From JAPOXR01 sp963662395 (GTDB taxonomy: Bacteria > Pseudomonadota > Alphaproteobacteria > Rhodobacterales > Rhodobacteraceae), in assembly GCA_963662395.1 (NCBI GenBank), contig OY759511.1, positions 1,984,001 through 2,048,000 on the forward strand: a DNA stretch of 64,000 nucleotides, read 5' to 3'. The notes below the pieces were generated by a model that worked only from the letters and a program-made list of their open reading frames with translations, made no database searches and had not been told where the DNA came from. Every line of letters begins with the position of its first letter. Position 1 is the stretch's first letter. Both the position numbers and the translations under genes were made by a program. Below, in pieces: positions 25,803-34,773 of this stretch.

Positions 25803-26735
25803 ATGAACCGGATTTGCAATGCCGACCGGGGCTCCGACGACGATGAAACCCAGGCACAGATGATCAGACAGTCAACCATGAAACGAAACTGGATCGCGAC
25901 CGCACGCACTCTCTCCGAAGCGCTGCCCTACCTGCAGCGTTATGACGGGGCGTGCATCGTCATCAAGATTGGTGGGCATGCCATTGGTGACGAGGCGGCC
26001 CTGTCCAGCTTTGCCGGCGATGTCGTGCTCATGAAGCAGGTCGGTGTAAATCCGATCATTGTTCATGGCGGCGGTCCCATGATCAACCAGACCCTCGCTC
26101 GGCTCGGCATCGAATCCACCTTCATTGACGGCAAGAGGGTGACTGACCAGCATACGATCGAAGTCGTGGAAATGGTGCTGTCGGGCCTGATCAACAAGCG
26201 GATCGTGCAGGCCGTCAACAACCAGGGCGGCAGGGCCGTCGGCCTGTCCGGCAAGGATGCCGGCATGATGATCTGCGAGCAGCAATCACCAGATCTCGGT
26301 TTCGTGGGCACGCCGGTTGATGTCGATCCGGCCGTGCTGACGACACTCTTTGACGCCGATTTCATTCCGGTCATGGCTCCCCTGGGCGTCGGACGGGACG
26401 GGGTGAGCCTCAATGTCAATGGCGACACTGCCGCCGGTGCCATTGCCAGCGCCCTCAAGGCCGACAGGTTGCTGCTGCTGACCGATGTCGACGGAGTCCA
26501 GAACCGCGATGGTGAACTGATTACCCAGCTATCGCCATCCGATGTCGACCAGCTCCGGGAGGATGGCACCCTGACCGGAGGAATGCTGCCCAAGACTGAA
26601 ACCGCCGTCGGCGCGGTGACCAACGGTGTCCGGGCGGCGGTCATTCTCAACGGGACCTACCCGAACGCGGTCCTGCTGGAACTGTTTACCGATCATGGCG
26701 TCGGCAGCCTGATCCGGGCACAATCAGCCCGTTGA
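25803..26735 (+). CDS. argB: acetylglutamate kinase
   Basis: About 310 residues. The N-acetylglutamate and ATP sites show in KIGGHAIGD, VHGGGPMINQ, SGKDAGM, NVNGDTAAGAIA and LLLTDVDGV. The enzyme phosphorylates N-acetyl-glutamate, the second step of arginine synthesis. The first 25 residues are weakly conserved; alternative ATGs at 25860 and 25878 (MKRNWIATARTLSEALPYLQRYDG) fit the family start equally well, and AAGGA sits only three bases before 25803. It follows engB and its stop lies 11 bases before the next gene. Confidence 0.95.
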   Translation: MNRICNADRGSDDDETQAQMIRQSTMKRNWIATARTLSEALPYLQRYDGACIVIKIGGHAIGDEAALSSFAGDVVLMKQVGVNPIIVHGGGPMINQTLARLGIESTFIDGKRVTDQHTIEVVEMVLSGLINKRIVQAVNNQGGRAVGLSGKDAGMMICEQQSPDLGFVGTPVDVDPAVLTTLFDADFIPVMAPLGVGRDGVSLNVNGDTAAGAIASALKADRLLLLTDVDGVQNRDGELITQLSPSDVDQLREDGTLTGGMLPKTETAVGAVTNGVRAAVILNGTYPNAVLLELFTDHGVGSLIRAQSAR

Positions 26736-26746
26736 CGGGACTCCGC

Positions 26747-27412
26747 ATGGCTCGCCTGGCATATGAGAAGATTGACTCCGTGGTCAGCGACACCGCCCTG
26801 AAGATTTTTGGCAGTTTCAATCCGGACCCGTCCGACCGTTGCCCGGATGGATGCCGGACATTGGTCATGCTGGGGCCAAGGGAGCCGGGATTCTGGCCCC
26901 ATGTATCGGCGCAACCGGAATTTGCCGACAATGGTCCTGACCCGCTCGATCGCTGGTCACGCCGGATCATCGATGCCCTGGCAAACCTGCTCCGGGCGAC
27001 ACCGGTCTATCCCTTTGGCGGACCACCATATCATCCGTTCTTCAGCTGGGCACTCCGCACCGGCCGCTGCTGGCAATCACCGGTGCAACTTCTGGTCCAT
27101 GATGTCGCCGGCCTGTTCGTATCCTACCGCGGGGCGTTGATGTTCGAGGAGAAGATCCCGCTCCCGGCATCGGACGGAGACTCACCCTGCTGCCATTGCC
27201 GCCAACAGCCGTGCCGGACCGCCTGTCCGGTCGAGGCCATCAGCGATGGTCGGTATGATGCCGTTTCCTGCAGGAGCCATGTCGCCAGCCCGGCCGGAAT
27301 TTCCTGCCTCGACATGGGTTGCCAGGTTCGCCGCTCCTGCCCGGTGAGCGAGTCATACGGCCGATTGCCGGCGCAATCCCGGTTTCACCAGACAGCCTTT
27401 CTGAGGCGCTGA
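26747..27412 (+). CDS. ferredoxin-like 4Fe-4S protein
   Basis: A 221-residue protein from the ATG at 26747; a TTG at 26732 overlaps the argB end. A cysteine cluster CCHCRQQPCRTACPVEAI near residues 145-162 (C-x2-C-x4-C-x3-C-P) and later cysteines in VSCRSHV, SCLDMGC and RRSCPVS could bind one or two Fe-S clusters. The layout recalls the iron-sulfur part of QueG-like proteins without the cobalamin domain. Such a gene next to argB is frequent in Rhodobacterales-like genomes; its role is unknown. It is followed after six bases by the SixA-like phosphatase gene. Confidence 0.8.
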   Translation: MARLAYEKIDSVVSDTALKIFGSFNPDPSDRCPDGCRTLVMLGPREPGFWPHVSAQPEFADNGPDPLDRWSRRIIDALANLLRATPVYPFGGPPYHPFFSWALRTGRCWQSPVQLLVHDVAGLFVSYRGALMFEEKIPLPASDGDSPCCHCRQQPCRTACPVEAISDGRYDAVSCRSHVASPAGISCLDMGCQVRRSCPVSESYGRLPAQSRFHQTAFLRR

Positions 27413-27418
27413 ACCGCC

Positions 27419-27937
27419 ATGCGCCTGATCATCGTCCGGCATGCCAAATCGAGCTGGAACCATCCGGTGCTCGGTGACCATGAACGACCACTGGCTCCGA
27501 GGGGGCAACGCGCGACAGGTCTGATCGGCAACTGGCTCAACTCACGGCAATTCCTGCCGCGGCAGGTCATCTGCTCAACGGCCATGAGAGCACGAGAGAC
27601 CTGGCTGGGAATTGGCCAGCATCTGCCACAGCCGGACATCGTGCAGTACTGCAGCGGGCTATACCATGCCAGCCCGGCCTGCATTGCCAGGATTGCTGCC
27701 GGTGCCGGTTTGTCACCGGCGATGATTGTCGGCCATAATCCGGGCTTCGGAGACCTTGCCCATTTCCTGTGCGCCGACCAGTGCAGCCACCCGGGTCTCG
27801 GTCGCTATCCCACCGCCGCCACCCTTGTCTGTGATATCGACAATGCGGATCTGGCCAGCCTCGTGCCCGGCACTGCGCGCCTGGTAGACTTCACCGTGCC
27901 ACGCGATCTCGATCGAGAGCCTGATCCGGCAGGTTGA
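27419..27937 (+). CDS. SixA-like histidine phosphatase family protein
   Basis: A 172-residue member of the phosphoglycerate mutase/histidine phosphatase superfamily. The RHG-type motif is RHAKSSW at residues 7-13, with His8 the expected phospho-acceptor; STAMRARET supplies the second arginine and VGHNPGF the second histidine. SixA removes phosphate from HPt or PTS histidines in other bacteria. It is six bases downstream of the ferredoxin-like gene, so the two are probably cotranscribed with argB. Confidence 0.87.
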   Translation: MRLIIVRHAKSSWNHPVLGDHERPLAPRGQRATGLIGNWLNSRQFLPRQVICSTAMRARETWLGIGQHLPQPDIVQYCSGLYHASPACIARIAAGAGLSPAMIVGHNPGFGDLAHFLCADQCSHPGLGRYPTAATLVCDIDNADLASLVPGTARLVDFTVPRDLDREPDPAG

Positions 27938-27960
27938 CTCCCGGACATGCATCTCCGCCA

Positions 27961-27975
27961 CCCCGCATGACGGGG
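27961..27975. terminator. possible bidirectional hairpin between convergent genes
   Basis: CCCCG-CATGA-CGGGG lies in the 85-bp gap between the convergent SixA-like and aapP genes. The stem is only five base pairs and no T-run follows, so this is a weak candidate. Confidence 0.3.
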
Positions 27976-28022
27976 CACGGCGTCTGCCATCGTGATGTCG
28001 GGACAAGGATTCGAGGTCGGGA

Positions 28023-28790
28023 TCAGTGGCCGAGGATCTGGCTCAGGAACAGTTTGGTCCGGTCATTCTGCGGATTGTCGAAGAACTCGGTCGGCACGTT
28101 CTCTTCCACGATCTGCCCTTCATCCATGAAGATCACCCGGTTGGCCACCTGGCGGGCAAACCCCATTTCATGGGTCACGCACAGCATGGTCATTCCGTCG
28201 CCAGCCAGCTCGATCATGGTATCAAGAACTTCCTTGATCATCTCGGGATCAAGCGCCGAGGTCGGCTCGTCGAACAGCATGATGCGCGGCCTCATGCACA
28301 GAGATCGCGCAATTGCCACCCGTTGCTGCTGACCGCCGGAGAGCTGGCCCGGAAACTTGCCGGCCTGCTCCGGGATCTTGACCTTCTCGAGGAAGTACAT
28401 TGCCGTTTCTTCGGCTTCCACCCGCGGAACCTTGCGCACCCAGATCGGTGCCAGCGTGCAGTTTTCGAGAATGGTCAGATGGGGAAACAGGTTGAAATGC
28501 TGAAAGCACATTCCGACATCCGACCGGATCCGGTCGATATTCTTGAGGTCCGACGACAGCTCGGTGCCTTCGACGATGATCGTCCCCTCCTGGTGTTCCT
28601 CCAGCCGGTTGATGCACCGTATCAGGGTCGATTTTCCTGATCCCGACGGCCCGCAAATCACGATGCGTTCGCCCTCGAAGACGGAAAGGTTGATGTCCCT
28701 CAGCACATGAAACGCACCGTACCACTTGTTCATTCCGGTGATTTCAACAGCCATCCGGGTTGGCGAATTCTCCGTCTGCGCTTCCGGCAT
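28023..28790 (-). CDS. aapP: amino-acid ABC transporter ATP-binding protein (AapP-type)
   Basis: A 255-residue ATPase from the ATG at 28788-28790, which has AGGAGG eight bases upstream. Walker A GPSGSGKST, Q-loop FQHFNLFPHLT, signature LSGGQQQRVAIARSL, Walker B IMLFDEPTSALDPE and switch His in VTHEMGFARQ are complete. The polar amino-acid uptake (PAAT/GlnQ) class is clear. It is the last gene of aapJQMP and energises uptake of a broad range of L-amino acids. Confidence 0.93.
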   Translation of the reverse strand: MPEAQTENSPTRMAVEITGMNKWYGAFHVLRDINLSVFEGERIVICGPSGSGKSTLIRCINRLEEHQEGTIIVEGTELSSDLKNIDRIRSDVGMCFQHFNLFPHLTILENCTLAPIWVRKVPRVEAEETAMYFLEKVKIPEQAGKFPGQLSGGQQQRVAIARSLCMRPRIMLFDEPTSALDPEMIKEVLDTMIELAGDGMTMLCVTHEMGFARQVANRVIFMDEGQIVEENVPTEFFDNPQNDRTKLFLSQILGH

Positions 28791-28801
28791 CTCAGCCCTC
28801 C

Positions 28802-30103
28802 TCACTTGTGATCCGTCTGCAGCTTGCGCTCCAGATACATTGAATACCTGGACATCGAGAAACAGAATACAAAGAACAGCACTGCCACGAACGCATACAG
28901 TTCCCACACGACTCCATTCCATGCCGCGTCGGCCCGGATCGCGTTGGTCAGGCCGATCGGATCAAGCAGGCCGATGATCGACACCAGGGTGGTGTCCTTG
29001 AACAGGCCGATGAATGTGGACACGATTCCGGGAATGGAAATCTTCAGTGCCTGCGGCAACACGATCAGGCGCATCGATTTCCAGTAGTCGAGACCCAGCG
29101 CATCCGCCGCCTCGTACTGACCCGTCGGCAACGCGGCCAGCCCGCCGCGAACCACCTCGGCAATATAGGCAGAGGAAAACAGCGTAACCATGATCACAAC
29201 CCTGAGGATGAGATCAAAATTGGTTCCCGGGGGCAGGAAGATATTGAGCAGTGTTGACGCAACGAACAGCAACGTGATCAGCGGCACACCCCTGATGAAC
29301 TCGATAAAGCCGACACAAATCGATCGCACGATCAGCAGGTCGGATTTCCGGCCCAGCGCCAGCAGGATCCCGATTGGCAGCGAACAGGCGATGCCGGTAA
29401 CCCCGATCGTCATCGACAGCATGAAGCCGCCAAATCTCGCGCTTTCGACCTCGGCGATTCCGATCGGTATCACCGCATGCGCCAGGCTGGCAAAGCTGCC
29501 AGCCAGGAACAACCAGTAGAGCACTGCTCCCAGCGCCCCTCCGACCACGCCGGCAAGTGCCCCGGCCGTCTTCGAAATCACCACGATCAGCAGGTAGCCG
29601 ACTACGAAACCCAGCACCATCGAGACCGGAAACCAGATGGTTCCTCCCCACAGGAGCCAGTAGCCGAGAAACGGATATATTGCCGAGAACCAGAGCATCT
29701 GGCGCGGAAGCACCGGAAACAGCACCGGCGAAATCGCCACCAGCATGAGAATGAAGGTCAGGTTTGGCCGGAAATATGCCTCGGACGGGTAGAAGCCATA
29801 GAGAAGCTGCAGGTACCGCTCCCTGATGACAGCCCAGCAGGCGCCGTGGACCCCTTCTCCGTAACGCTCGATGATCGAGGCCCGGCACTCATTCAACGAT
29901 GTTGCCGTCCAGGAGGACTGGATGATCCAGGGCAACGACCCGTAGAGCACAAGGAATATTGCCAGGAGCGACAGGATGGTCAGAACCGAGTTCAGCCAGC
30001 CATCGAAGAGGTTGACCCGAACCCAGCCAAGCGCACCAGCCTCCGATTTCGGTGGCGGCTGGGACTCGAGCATGCTCGTGCGCACATATGCAGTTTCCGA
30101 CAT
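28802..30103 (-). CDS. aapM: general L-amino-acid ABC transporter permease AapM
   Basis: A 433-residue permease, long for the family because of an N-terminal extension with extra membrane segments and a periplasmic loop (LNECRASIIERYGEGVHGACWAVIRERYL), as in AapM. The ABC-contact loop EAADALGLDYWKSMRLIVLPQALKI is in the C-terminal part, followed by the GLFKDTTLVSIIGLLD motif of PAAT permeases. It is three bases downstream of aapQ and eleven bases before the aapP start codon. Confidence 0.93.
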   Translation of the reverse strand: MSETAYVRTSMLESQPPPKSEAGALGWVRVNLFDGWLNSVLTILSLLAIFLVLYGSLPWIIQSSWTATSLNECRASIIERYGEGVHGACWAVIRERYLQLLYGFYPSEAYFRPNLTFILMLVAISPVLFPVLPRQMLWFSAIYPFLGYWLLWGGTIWFPVSMVLGFVVGYLLIVVISKTAGALAGVVGGALGAVLYWLFLAGSFASLAHAVIPIGIAEVESARFGGFMLSMTIGVTGIACSLPIGILLALGRKSDLLIVRSICVGFIEFIRGVPLITLLFVASTLLNIFLPPGTNFDLILRVVIMVTLFSSAYIAEVVRGGLAALPTGQYEAADALGLDYWKSMRLIVLPQALKISIPGIVSTFIGLFKDTTLVSIIGLLDPIGLTNAIRADAAWNGVVWELYAFVAVLFFVFCFSMSRYSMYLERKLQTDHK

Positions 30104-30106
30104 GTC

Positions 30107-31360
30107 TCAGCGCTCTTTCAACTTGACCTTGCTGTTGTACCAGTTGAGTGCACCGGAGACTCCCAACGAAATTACCAGATAACAGATCATCAACAGGAGA
30201 ATTGTCTCCAGCTCCCGGCCGGTCTGGTTCAGCGTGATGCCGCCGAGCGTGCCGGTGACATCCATGTAGCCGACGGCAATTGCCAGCGACGAGTTCTTGG
30301 TCAGGTTCAGGTATTGCGAAATCAGCGGAGGTATGATCACCCGCAATGCCTGGGGAAGTATCACCAGGCTCATGGTGCTTGAAGGACGCAGACCGAGCGA
30401 ATATGCGGCCTCGGTCTGACCCTTCGAAATGGCCAGGATGCCGGCCCGGACATTCTCGGCAATAAATGCAGCGGTGTAGAAGGACAGCGCCAGCCACAGG
30501 GCAATGAGCGAATTGCGCATGTAGGTGCCGCCCTTGAAGTTGAATCCCTTCAACTCCGGAAATCCCAGGTGGAAACCCAGTGCGATCAGCAGAACCGTGA
30601 TCGGGCCAACGACCACCAGCAGCCGCCAGTACCAGGTGCCCGGCCTCACCCCCGTCTGTTCCTGGATCCGGTCGGCTCGGCGCCTGATCCATCGGGCCGC
30701 AAGTATCCCGGCCGTCAGGACAATCAGGATTGCAATGAGATCGAGGCTGATTTCAAACAGGCCGAATATCGACACATCGCCAAGACCGTTGGCAAAGAGC
30801 GGTTCCGGCACGTAGACACCGCGATTGGTGAATGCCACGCTGTCGCCGAACAGCATCGATGCGGTCGCATCCTCGCCGCGAAAATCGGATGGTTTTGGCA
30901 GTGTATCGATCAGGACTGCCATGAAAAACACGATCCACAGCAACACCGGGACGTTGCGGAATCCCTCGATGTAAATGGTCATCAACCGGGCGATGATCCA
31001 GTTATGCGACAACCTCAGTATCCCGATCACCACTCCGAGTATGGTCGCAAGCGTGCACCCCAACACTGCGACCAGCAATGTATTGAGCAGGCCAACCACG
31101 GAGGCGCGCAGGTGGGTCGATCTTGAGGTATATTCAAGAAGACGCTGGTTGATGTCGTAGCTTGCCGGCTGGTTCAGGAACCCGAAACTGACCCCCTTTC
31201 CGAGGGCATTCAGGTTCTGGACCGTATTGCTGATCAGCCAGGCCAGAATCAGCATGAAGCTCATCAGGGCGACGACCTGGATCGTCATGGAACGATACCG
31301 GGTATCGTAGATGAGCATTCCCGGGGTGAAGGTACGCTGCGATTGGGCTTGTGTTGCCAT
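30107..31360 (-). CDS. aapQ: general L-amino-acid ABC transporter permease AapQ
   Basis: A 417-residue permease from the ATG at 31360 (MATQAQSQRTFTPGML); an upstream start at 31411 runs into the intercistronic hairpin and is unlikely. EAAYSLGLRPSSTMSLVILPQALRV is the ABC-contact loop, and the ending LTKNSSLAIAVGYMDVTGTL is characteristic of AapQ/BztB. A large periplasmic and cytoplasmic insertion between the early and late helices is typical of this pair. Confidence 0.93.
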   Translation of the reverse strand: MATQAQSQRTFTPGMLIYDTRYRSMTIQVVALMSFMLILAWLISNTVQNLNALGKGVSFGFLNQPASYDINQRLLEYTSRSTHLRASVVGLLNTLLVAVLGCTLATILGVVIGILRLSHNWIIARLMTIYIEGFRNVPVLLWIVFFMAVLIDTLPKPSDFRGEDATASMLFGDSVAFTNRGVYVPEPLFANGLGDVSIFGLFEISLDLIAILIVLTAGILAARWIRRRADRIQEQTGVRPGTWYWRLLVVVGPITVLLIALGFHLGFPELKGFNFKGGTYMRNSLIALWLALSFYTAAFIAENVRAGILAISKGQTEAAYSLGLRPSSTMSLVILPQALRVIIPPLISQYLNLTKNSSLAIAVGYMDVTGTLGGITLNQTGRELETILLLMICYLVISLGVSGALNWYNSKVKLKER

Positions 31361-31398
31361 GTTACGCAAATCCGTCCTGTGAACCCGGGGTGTACTGA

Positions 31399-31426
31399 AG
31401 CCGCCGGCCAACGCTGACCGGCGGCT
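31399..31426 (-). other. intercistronic hairpin between aapJ and aapQ
   Basis: AGCCGCCGG and CCGGCGGCT form a nine-base-pair stem with a ten-base loop between the binding-protein stop and the permease start. No T-run adjoins it. The position matches palindromes found after the two sugar binding-protein genes in this window. Confidence 0.6.
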
Positions 31427-31489
31427 CGGAAATCTTTCTCAATTCGGACAACTATCGACGATCAGTGATCGTGCGGTCGCCGGATCGGA

Positions 31490-32503
31490 TCAACGGAACG
31501 GTGGTGAGTATACCAGCCCGCCATCGGTCCAAAGCGCGTTGACCCCACGCGCCAGTCCAATTGGCGTCTCGGCACCGATATTCCTTTCGAAGATCTCGCC
31601 GTAATTGCCGACCGCGGCCAGGGCATTGGCGGCCCAGTCAGCATCAAGACCGATCATGGCGCCCAGATCACCTTCCGAACCGAGAAGGCGATTGACTTCC
31701 GGGTCGTTGCTGCCAGCAGCCATTTCCTGGACATTACCGCTGGTGATGCCCTTTTCCTCGGCCGTGACCAGCGCATTCAACACCCAGCGTGCAATATCGG
31801 CCCACTGGTCGTCACCATGACGTACCAACGGTCCCAACGGCTCCTTGGAGATGATCTCGGGAAGAACCGTGATGCTGTTCGGATCCTCGGCCGTGGCACG
31901 AGTCGCTGCCAGGCCGGAACGGTCCGTGGTGTAGACATCGCAGGCCTCGGCGAAGAACTGTTCACGGGCTTCGGCATTGGTTTCGATCGGAACCGGCTCG
32001 TAGGACATGTCGTTGGCACGGAAGAAATCGGCCAGGTTCAACTCGGTTGTGGTTCCGGTCTGGATGCAGACCGTCGCGCCATCCAGTTCATGGGCAGACG
32101 AAACACCGAGTGACGAATGGGTCATGAACCCCTGCCCGTCATAGTAGTTGATACCGACAAAGGTCAGCTTCAGGTCGACATCGCGCGAGAATGTCCAGGT
32201 CGTGTTCCTGGCCAGCACGTCGACTTCACCCGATGCCAGGGCAGTAAACCTGGTCTTCCCGGTGGTCGGGGTGAATTTTACGGCTTGCCCGTCACCAAAA
32301 ACGGCGGCGGCCAACGCCCGGCAATAGTCGACATCAAAGCCCGACCAGTTGCCATCAGCATCCGGCGCGGCAAATCCGACCAGCCCGGTGGAAACACCGC
32401 ACTGAACGAAACCCTTTGCCCGGACATCGTCAAGAGTTGCCGCAGCCGCCATGCCGGTCATGCCGACGAAGGCAACTGCAGATGCGAAAAGCAGTTTTTT
32501 CAT
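31490..32503 (-). CDS. aapJ: general L-amino-acid ABC transporter substrate-binding protein AapJ
   Basis: A 337-residue periplasmic protein with a signal peptide (residues 1-21, ending MAAAA). Family 3 signatures are clear: TLDDVRAKGFVQCGVSTGLVGFA, WSGFDVDYCRALAAAVFGD and the phrase DVLARNTTWTFSRD. Two conserved cysteines (in VQCGVS and DYCRAL) occur in AapJ/BztA proteins. It delivers polar and aliphatic amino acids to AapQM. Shine-Dalgarno AAAGGAGAG precedes the ATG. Confidence 0.93.
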   Translation of the reverse strand: MKKLLFASAVAFVGMTGMAAAATLDDVRAKGFVQCGVSTGLVGFAAPDADGNWSGFDVDYCRALAAAVFGDGQAVKFTPTTGKTRFTALASGEVDVLARNTTWTFSRDVDLKLTFVGINYYDGQGFMTHSSLGVSSAHELDGATVCIQTGTTTELNLADFFRANDMSYEPVPIETNAEAREQFFAEACDVYTTDRSGLAATRATAEDPNSITVLPEIISKEPLGPLVRHGDDQWADIARWVLNALVTAEEKGITSGNVQEMAAGSNDPEVNRLLGSEGDLGAMIGLDADWAANALAAVGNYGEIFERNIGAETPIGLARGVNALWTDGGLVYSPPFR

Positions 32504-32595
32504 CAGTTTCTCTCCTTTTGGATAGTTGATAATTTTTCCCTATTCGGTCCGGGGCCGCGAAAACGATCCCGAAAAACAGATAGGACCCGCGACTC

Positions 32596-32625
32596 TCTTT
32601 AGTCGTGCAACAGCGGGAAGGTCAA
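32596..32625 (-). promoter_or_regulatory. candidate promoter of the aapJQMP operon
   Basis: On the minus strand TTGACC (32625-32620) precedes TAAAGA (32601-32596) with an 18-base spacer, about 95 bases before the aapJ ATG. Other AT-rich hexamers closer to the gene are possible. Confidence 0.35.
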
Positions 32626-32660
32626 GAAAATATGCCCGATCTTGTCCGTGTCTGCCCGAT

Positions 32661-33398
32661 TCACACGCCACGCGCCGGCCCATTCCCCGTGTCATTGGCC
32701 GAAATTGCATAGGTACAGGCAACCACGAATCCCTGGCGGCGATGCTCTTCCAGGGCCGCGGCATCGGCATCCACTCCCCACTTCTCCGCCTGGAAATGCT
32801 CGTCGACCATCGCCGCCCTCCAGCCGGCATCCGGTTCAAGCCGGCCATGCAGGACAGCCAGCCCGATCGCCAGCGACCCGCTCAGTGCCACCATCTCCGA
32901 GAATCCGCACAGCACATGCGCGTCCAGCCTCCCGACTTCGGCCGAAAGCGCCTGAAGACTGCTTTCGCTTTGCCGGACCGGCATGACCCCGCAGCCGGTT
33001 GCCAGCGGCGCACCCAGTTCGGCCCCCAGCCACTCCACTACCGGGCTCCAGAGCCGGCCCTGGCGAACGACCAGCTCGCACGGCCCGGTGGCCCGGTGGC
33101 AGACAAGGTCGCTCTCGGCATATGCCGACACGGCGGCGACAACATCCTGCCGCGCTGTGCCGAGCCGGTCGATCGCCACATTTGCCAAACGTGTAAATGG
33201 CATGGTTTCCGGCTGGAACTCGCCCTGCTGGGCGTCCCATTCGGCCCGGACCTCATCGGCGATCCTGCGAGTCGGCAGCACCAGCTCCCGCCCCCCGGGG
33301 GTCCTGGCCGGCCGGTCGTCGAGATCGATCCGGTATTCGGCCCCGAGCGGGGTCACCCGTGCCCGGGCCCAGCTTCTTCTGGCTTTCCACTCGCTCAT
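32661..33398 (-). CDS. ATP12 family F1-ATPase assembly chaperone
   Basis: A 245-residue protein from the ATG at 33398, which overlaps the stop of the pseudouridine synthase gene (ATGA). ATP12 features include YRIDLDDRPARTPGGRELVLPT near the N terminus, the MPFTRLANVAIDRL helix, and SDLVCHRATGPCELV; the C-terminal VDEHFQAEKWGVD is highly conserved. In mitochondria ATP12 binds the F1 alpha subunit before assembly; alphaproteobacterial homologues are presumed equivalent. It is the last gene in rarA-crcB-rluA-atp12. Confidence 0.92.
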   Translation of the reverse strand: MSEWKARRSWARARVTPLGAEYRIDLDDRPARTPGGRELVLPTRRIADEVRAEWDAQQGEFQPETMPFTRLANVAIDRLGTARQDVVAAVSAYAESDLVCHRATGPCELVVRQGRLWSPVVEWLGAELGAPLATGCGVMPVRQSESSLQALSAEVGRLDAHVLCGFSEMVALSGSLAIGLAVLHGRLEPDAGWRAAMVDEHFQAEKWGVDADAAALEEHRRQGFVVACTYAISANDTGNGPARGV

Positions 33399-34345
33399 GA
33401 ATTGTCCGCAAACGGATCTGCAGCATGGCGATCTTCCCGCCACCCCAGCAGGGCCAGCGAGCGATCCATATGCGCTGGCAGGGGCGCACGGAAATGCATG
33501 TCTTTCCCGGTGAACGGGTGCCCGAAGGAAAGCTCCCGCGCATGCAGGTGAAGCCGGTTGTCAAGGCCGCCAATGGTCTGCCCGGACCTGCCACCGACAC
33601 CATATTTTCGATCACCGACCACGGGGGTGCCCAGCTGCGCCATGTGATCGCGCAATTGATGCGTGCGTCCGGTCAGGGGGTTCAGGGCAACAAGCGCAAG
33701 CCGGTCAGCCACCGTATCCAGAACCGCGTAATTGGTCCGTGCCGGTCTCCGGGAGGGTCCGGCCCGGCTGCTGATTGTCCCGGCGGGCTCGGCCGGGCAG
33801 CCGGCAACGACAGCCCAGTAGACCTTGTGCAAATCTCCATGGGCAAACAGCCGGGCAAGGGCGCTGGAGGCCCGTCGCGTTCTGGCCAGGACCAGGACAC
33901 CGGACGTGTCCTTGTCAAGACGGTGCACCAGCCGCGGCCGTTCGCCCCCGGACAGGCTGAGACCGTCAGTCATCCGGTCGATATGGCGATGCTGACCGGT
34001 TCCCCCCTGGACGGCAAGCCCGGACGGCTTGTCGATGGCCACCAGGAACTCGTCCTGGAAAAGAATTCGCTCGGCAATCAGCCTGTCATTGCCGGCATCG
34101 GATGACGACTCATCCCGGGCGCTGTCCCTTCCGGGAGCATCCTCCATCAGCGGCAAACGCAGTGACTGGCCCTCCACCAGCCTGGTCGATGCCCTGGCGC
34201 GCTTGCCATCGATCCTGATCAGGCCCTTTCGACACAACCGCTCGATATGCGACTGGGCCAAATTGCCGAATCGCCGCCGCAACCAGCGATCCAGGCGCTG
34301 ATCCGCCTCGTCCCATCCGATTTTCGCAATGGTCGGCCCGGTCAA
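33395..34345 (-). CDS. RluA family pseudouridine synthase
   Basis: A 316-residue enzyme. An N-terminal S4 RNA-binding domain (QRLDRWLRRRFGNLAQSHIERLCRKGLIRIDG) precedes the catalytic domain, whose motif II HRLDKDTSGVLVLARTR contains the catalytic aspartate. GRTHQLRDHMAQLG and a final LHARELSFGHP are also standard. RluC/RluD-type enzymes modify 23S rRNA uridines; the exact site is not decidable here. It overlaps crcB by 4 bp upstream and the ATP12 gene by 4 bp downstream. Confidence 0.92.
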   Translation of the reverse strand: MTGPTIAKIGWDEADQRLDRWLRRRFGNLAQSHIERLCRKGLIRIDGKRARASTRLVEGQSLRLPLMEDAPGRDSARDESSSDAGNDRLIAERILFQDEFLVAIDKPSGLAVQGGTGQHRHIDRMTDGLSLSGGERPRLVHRLDKDTSGVLVLARTRRASSALARLFAHGDLHKVYWAVVAGCPAEPAGTISSRAGPSRRPARTNYAVLDTVADRLALVALNPLTGRTHQLRDHMAQLGTPVVGDRKYGVGGRSGQTIGGLDNRLHLHARELSFGHPFTGKDMHFRAPLPAHMDRSLALLGWREDRHAADPFADNS

Positions 34346-34731
34346 CCGGACAACTCCCTTGCAATGATGATTCCTGCCAGCAATGCCGCCATTGACAAGA
34401 CAACCGAACCGGCAGCGTAGAACAGCGAAGCCATGACCCGCCCGGAATTGAAGAGCTGCCAGATATCAACGGAAAACGCCGAGAAGGTGGTGTATCCCCC
34501 CAGGAACCCGGTCATGACCAGTGACACTGCCTTCGGCTGGCTGGTCCCGGATTGCACGAGGGCCGACCAGACAATCCCGGCCGCCAGGCAACCGGCGGCG
34601 TTGACGACCAGGGTCCCGTAGGGAAATCCGTCACCGAGGATACTGCTGGCAGCAATCCCGCTGAGATACCGGCAGACCGCGCCGAGCCCACCTCCGATCG
34701 CGATCAGCAACAGGGTCGGTCCCATCATCAA
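34342..34731 (-). CDS. crcB: fluoride efflux channel CrcB/FluC
   Basis: A 129-residue four-helix membrane protein. GGGLGAVCRY at the N terminus, PYGTLVVNAAGC with the pore asparagine, and TGFLGGYTTFSAFSVD with the phenylalanine box are FluC hallmarks. It forms a dual-topology dimer that exports fluoride. No fluoride riboswitch is evident before it; the gene sits within a chromosomal operon between rarA and the rluA-type gene. Confidence 0.95.
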   Translation of the reverse strand: MMMGPTLLLIAIGGGLGAVCRYLSGIAASSILGDGFPYGTLVVNAAGCLAAGIVWSALVQSGTSQPKAVSLVMTGFLGGYTTFSAFSVDIWQLFNSGRVMASLFYAAGSVVLSMAALLAGIIIARELSG

Positions 34732-34773
34732 TCTCCACGGCTGCGCATGGTCCAGGCCGGTCCTGACCGGCTG

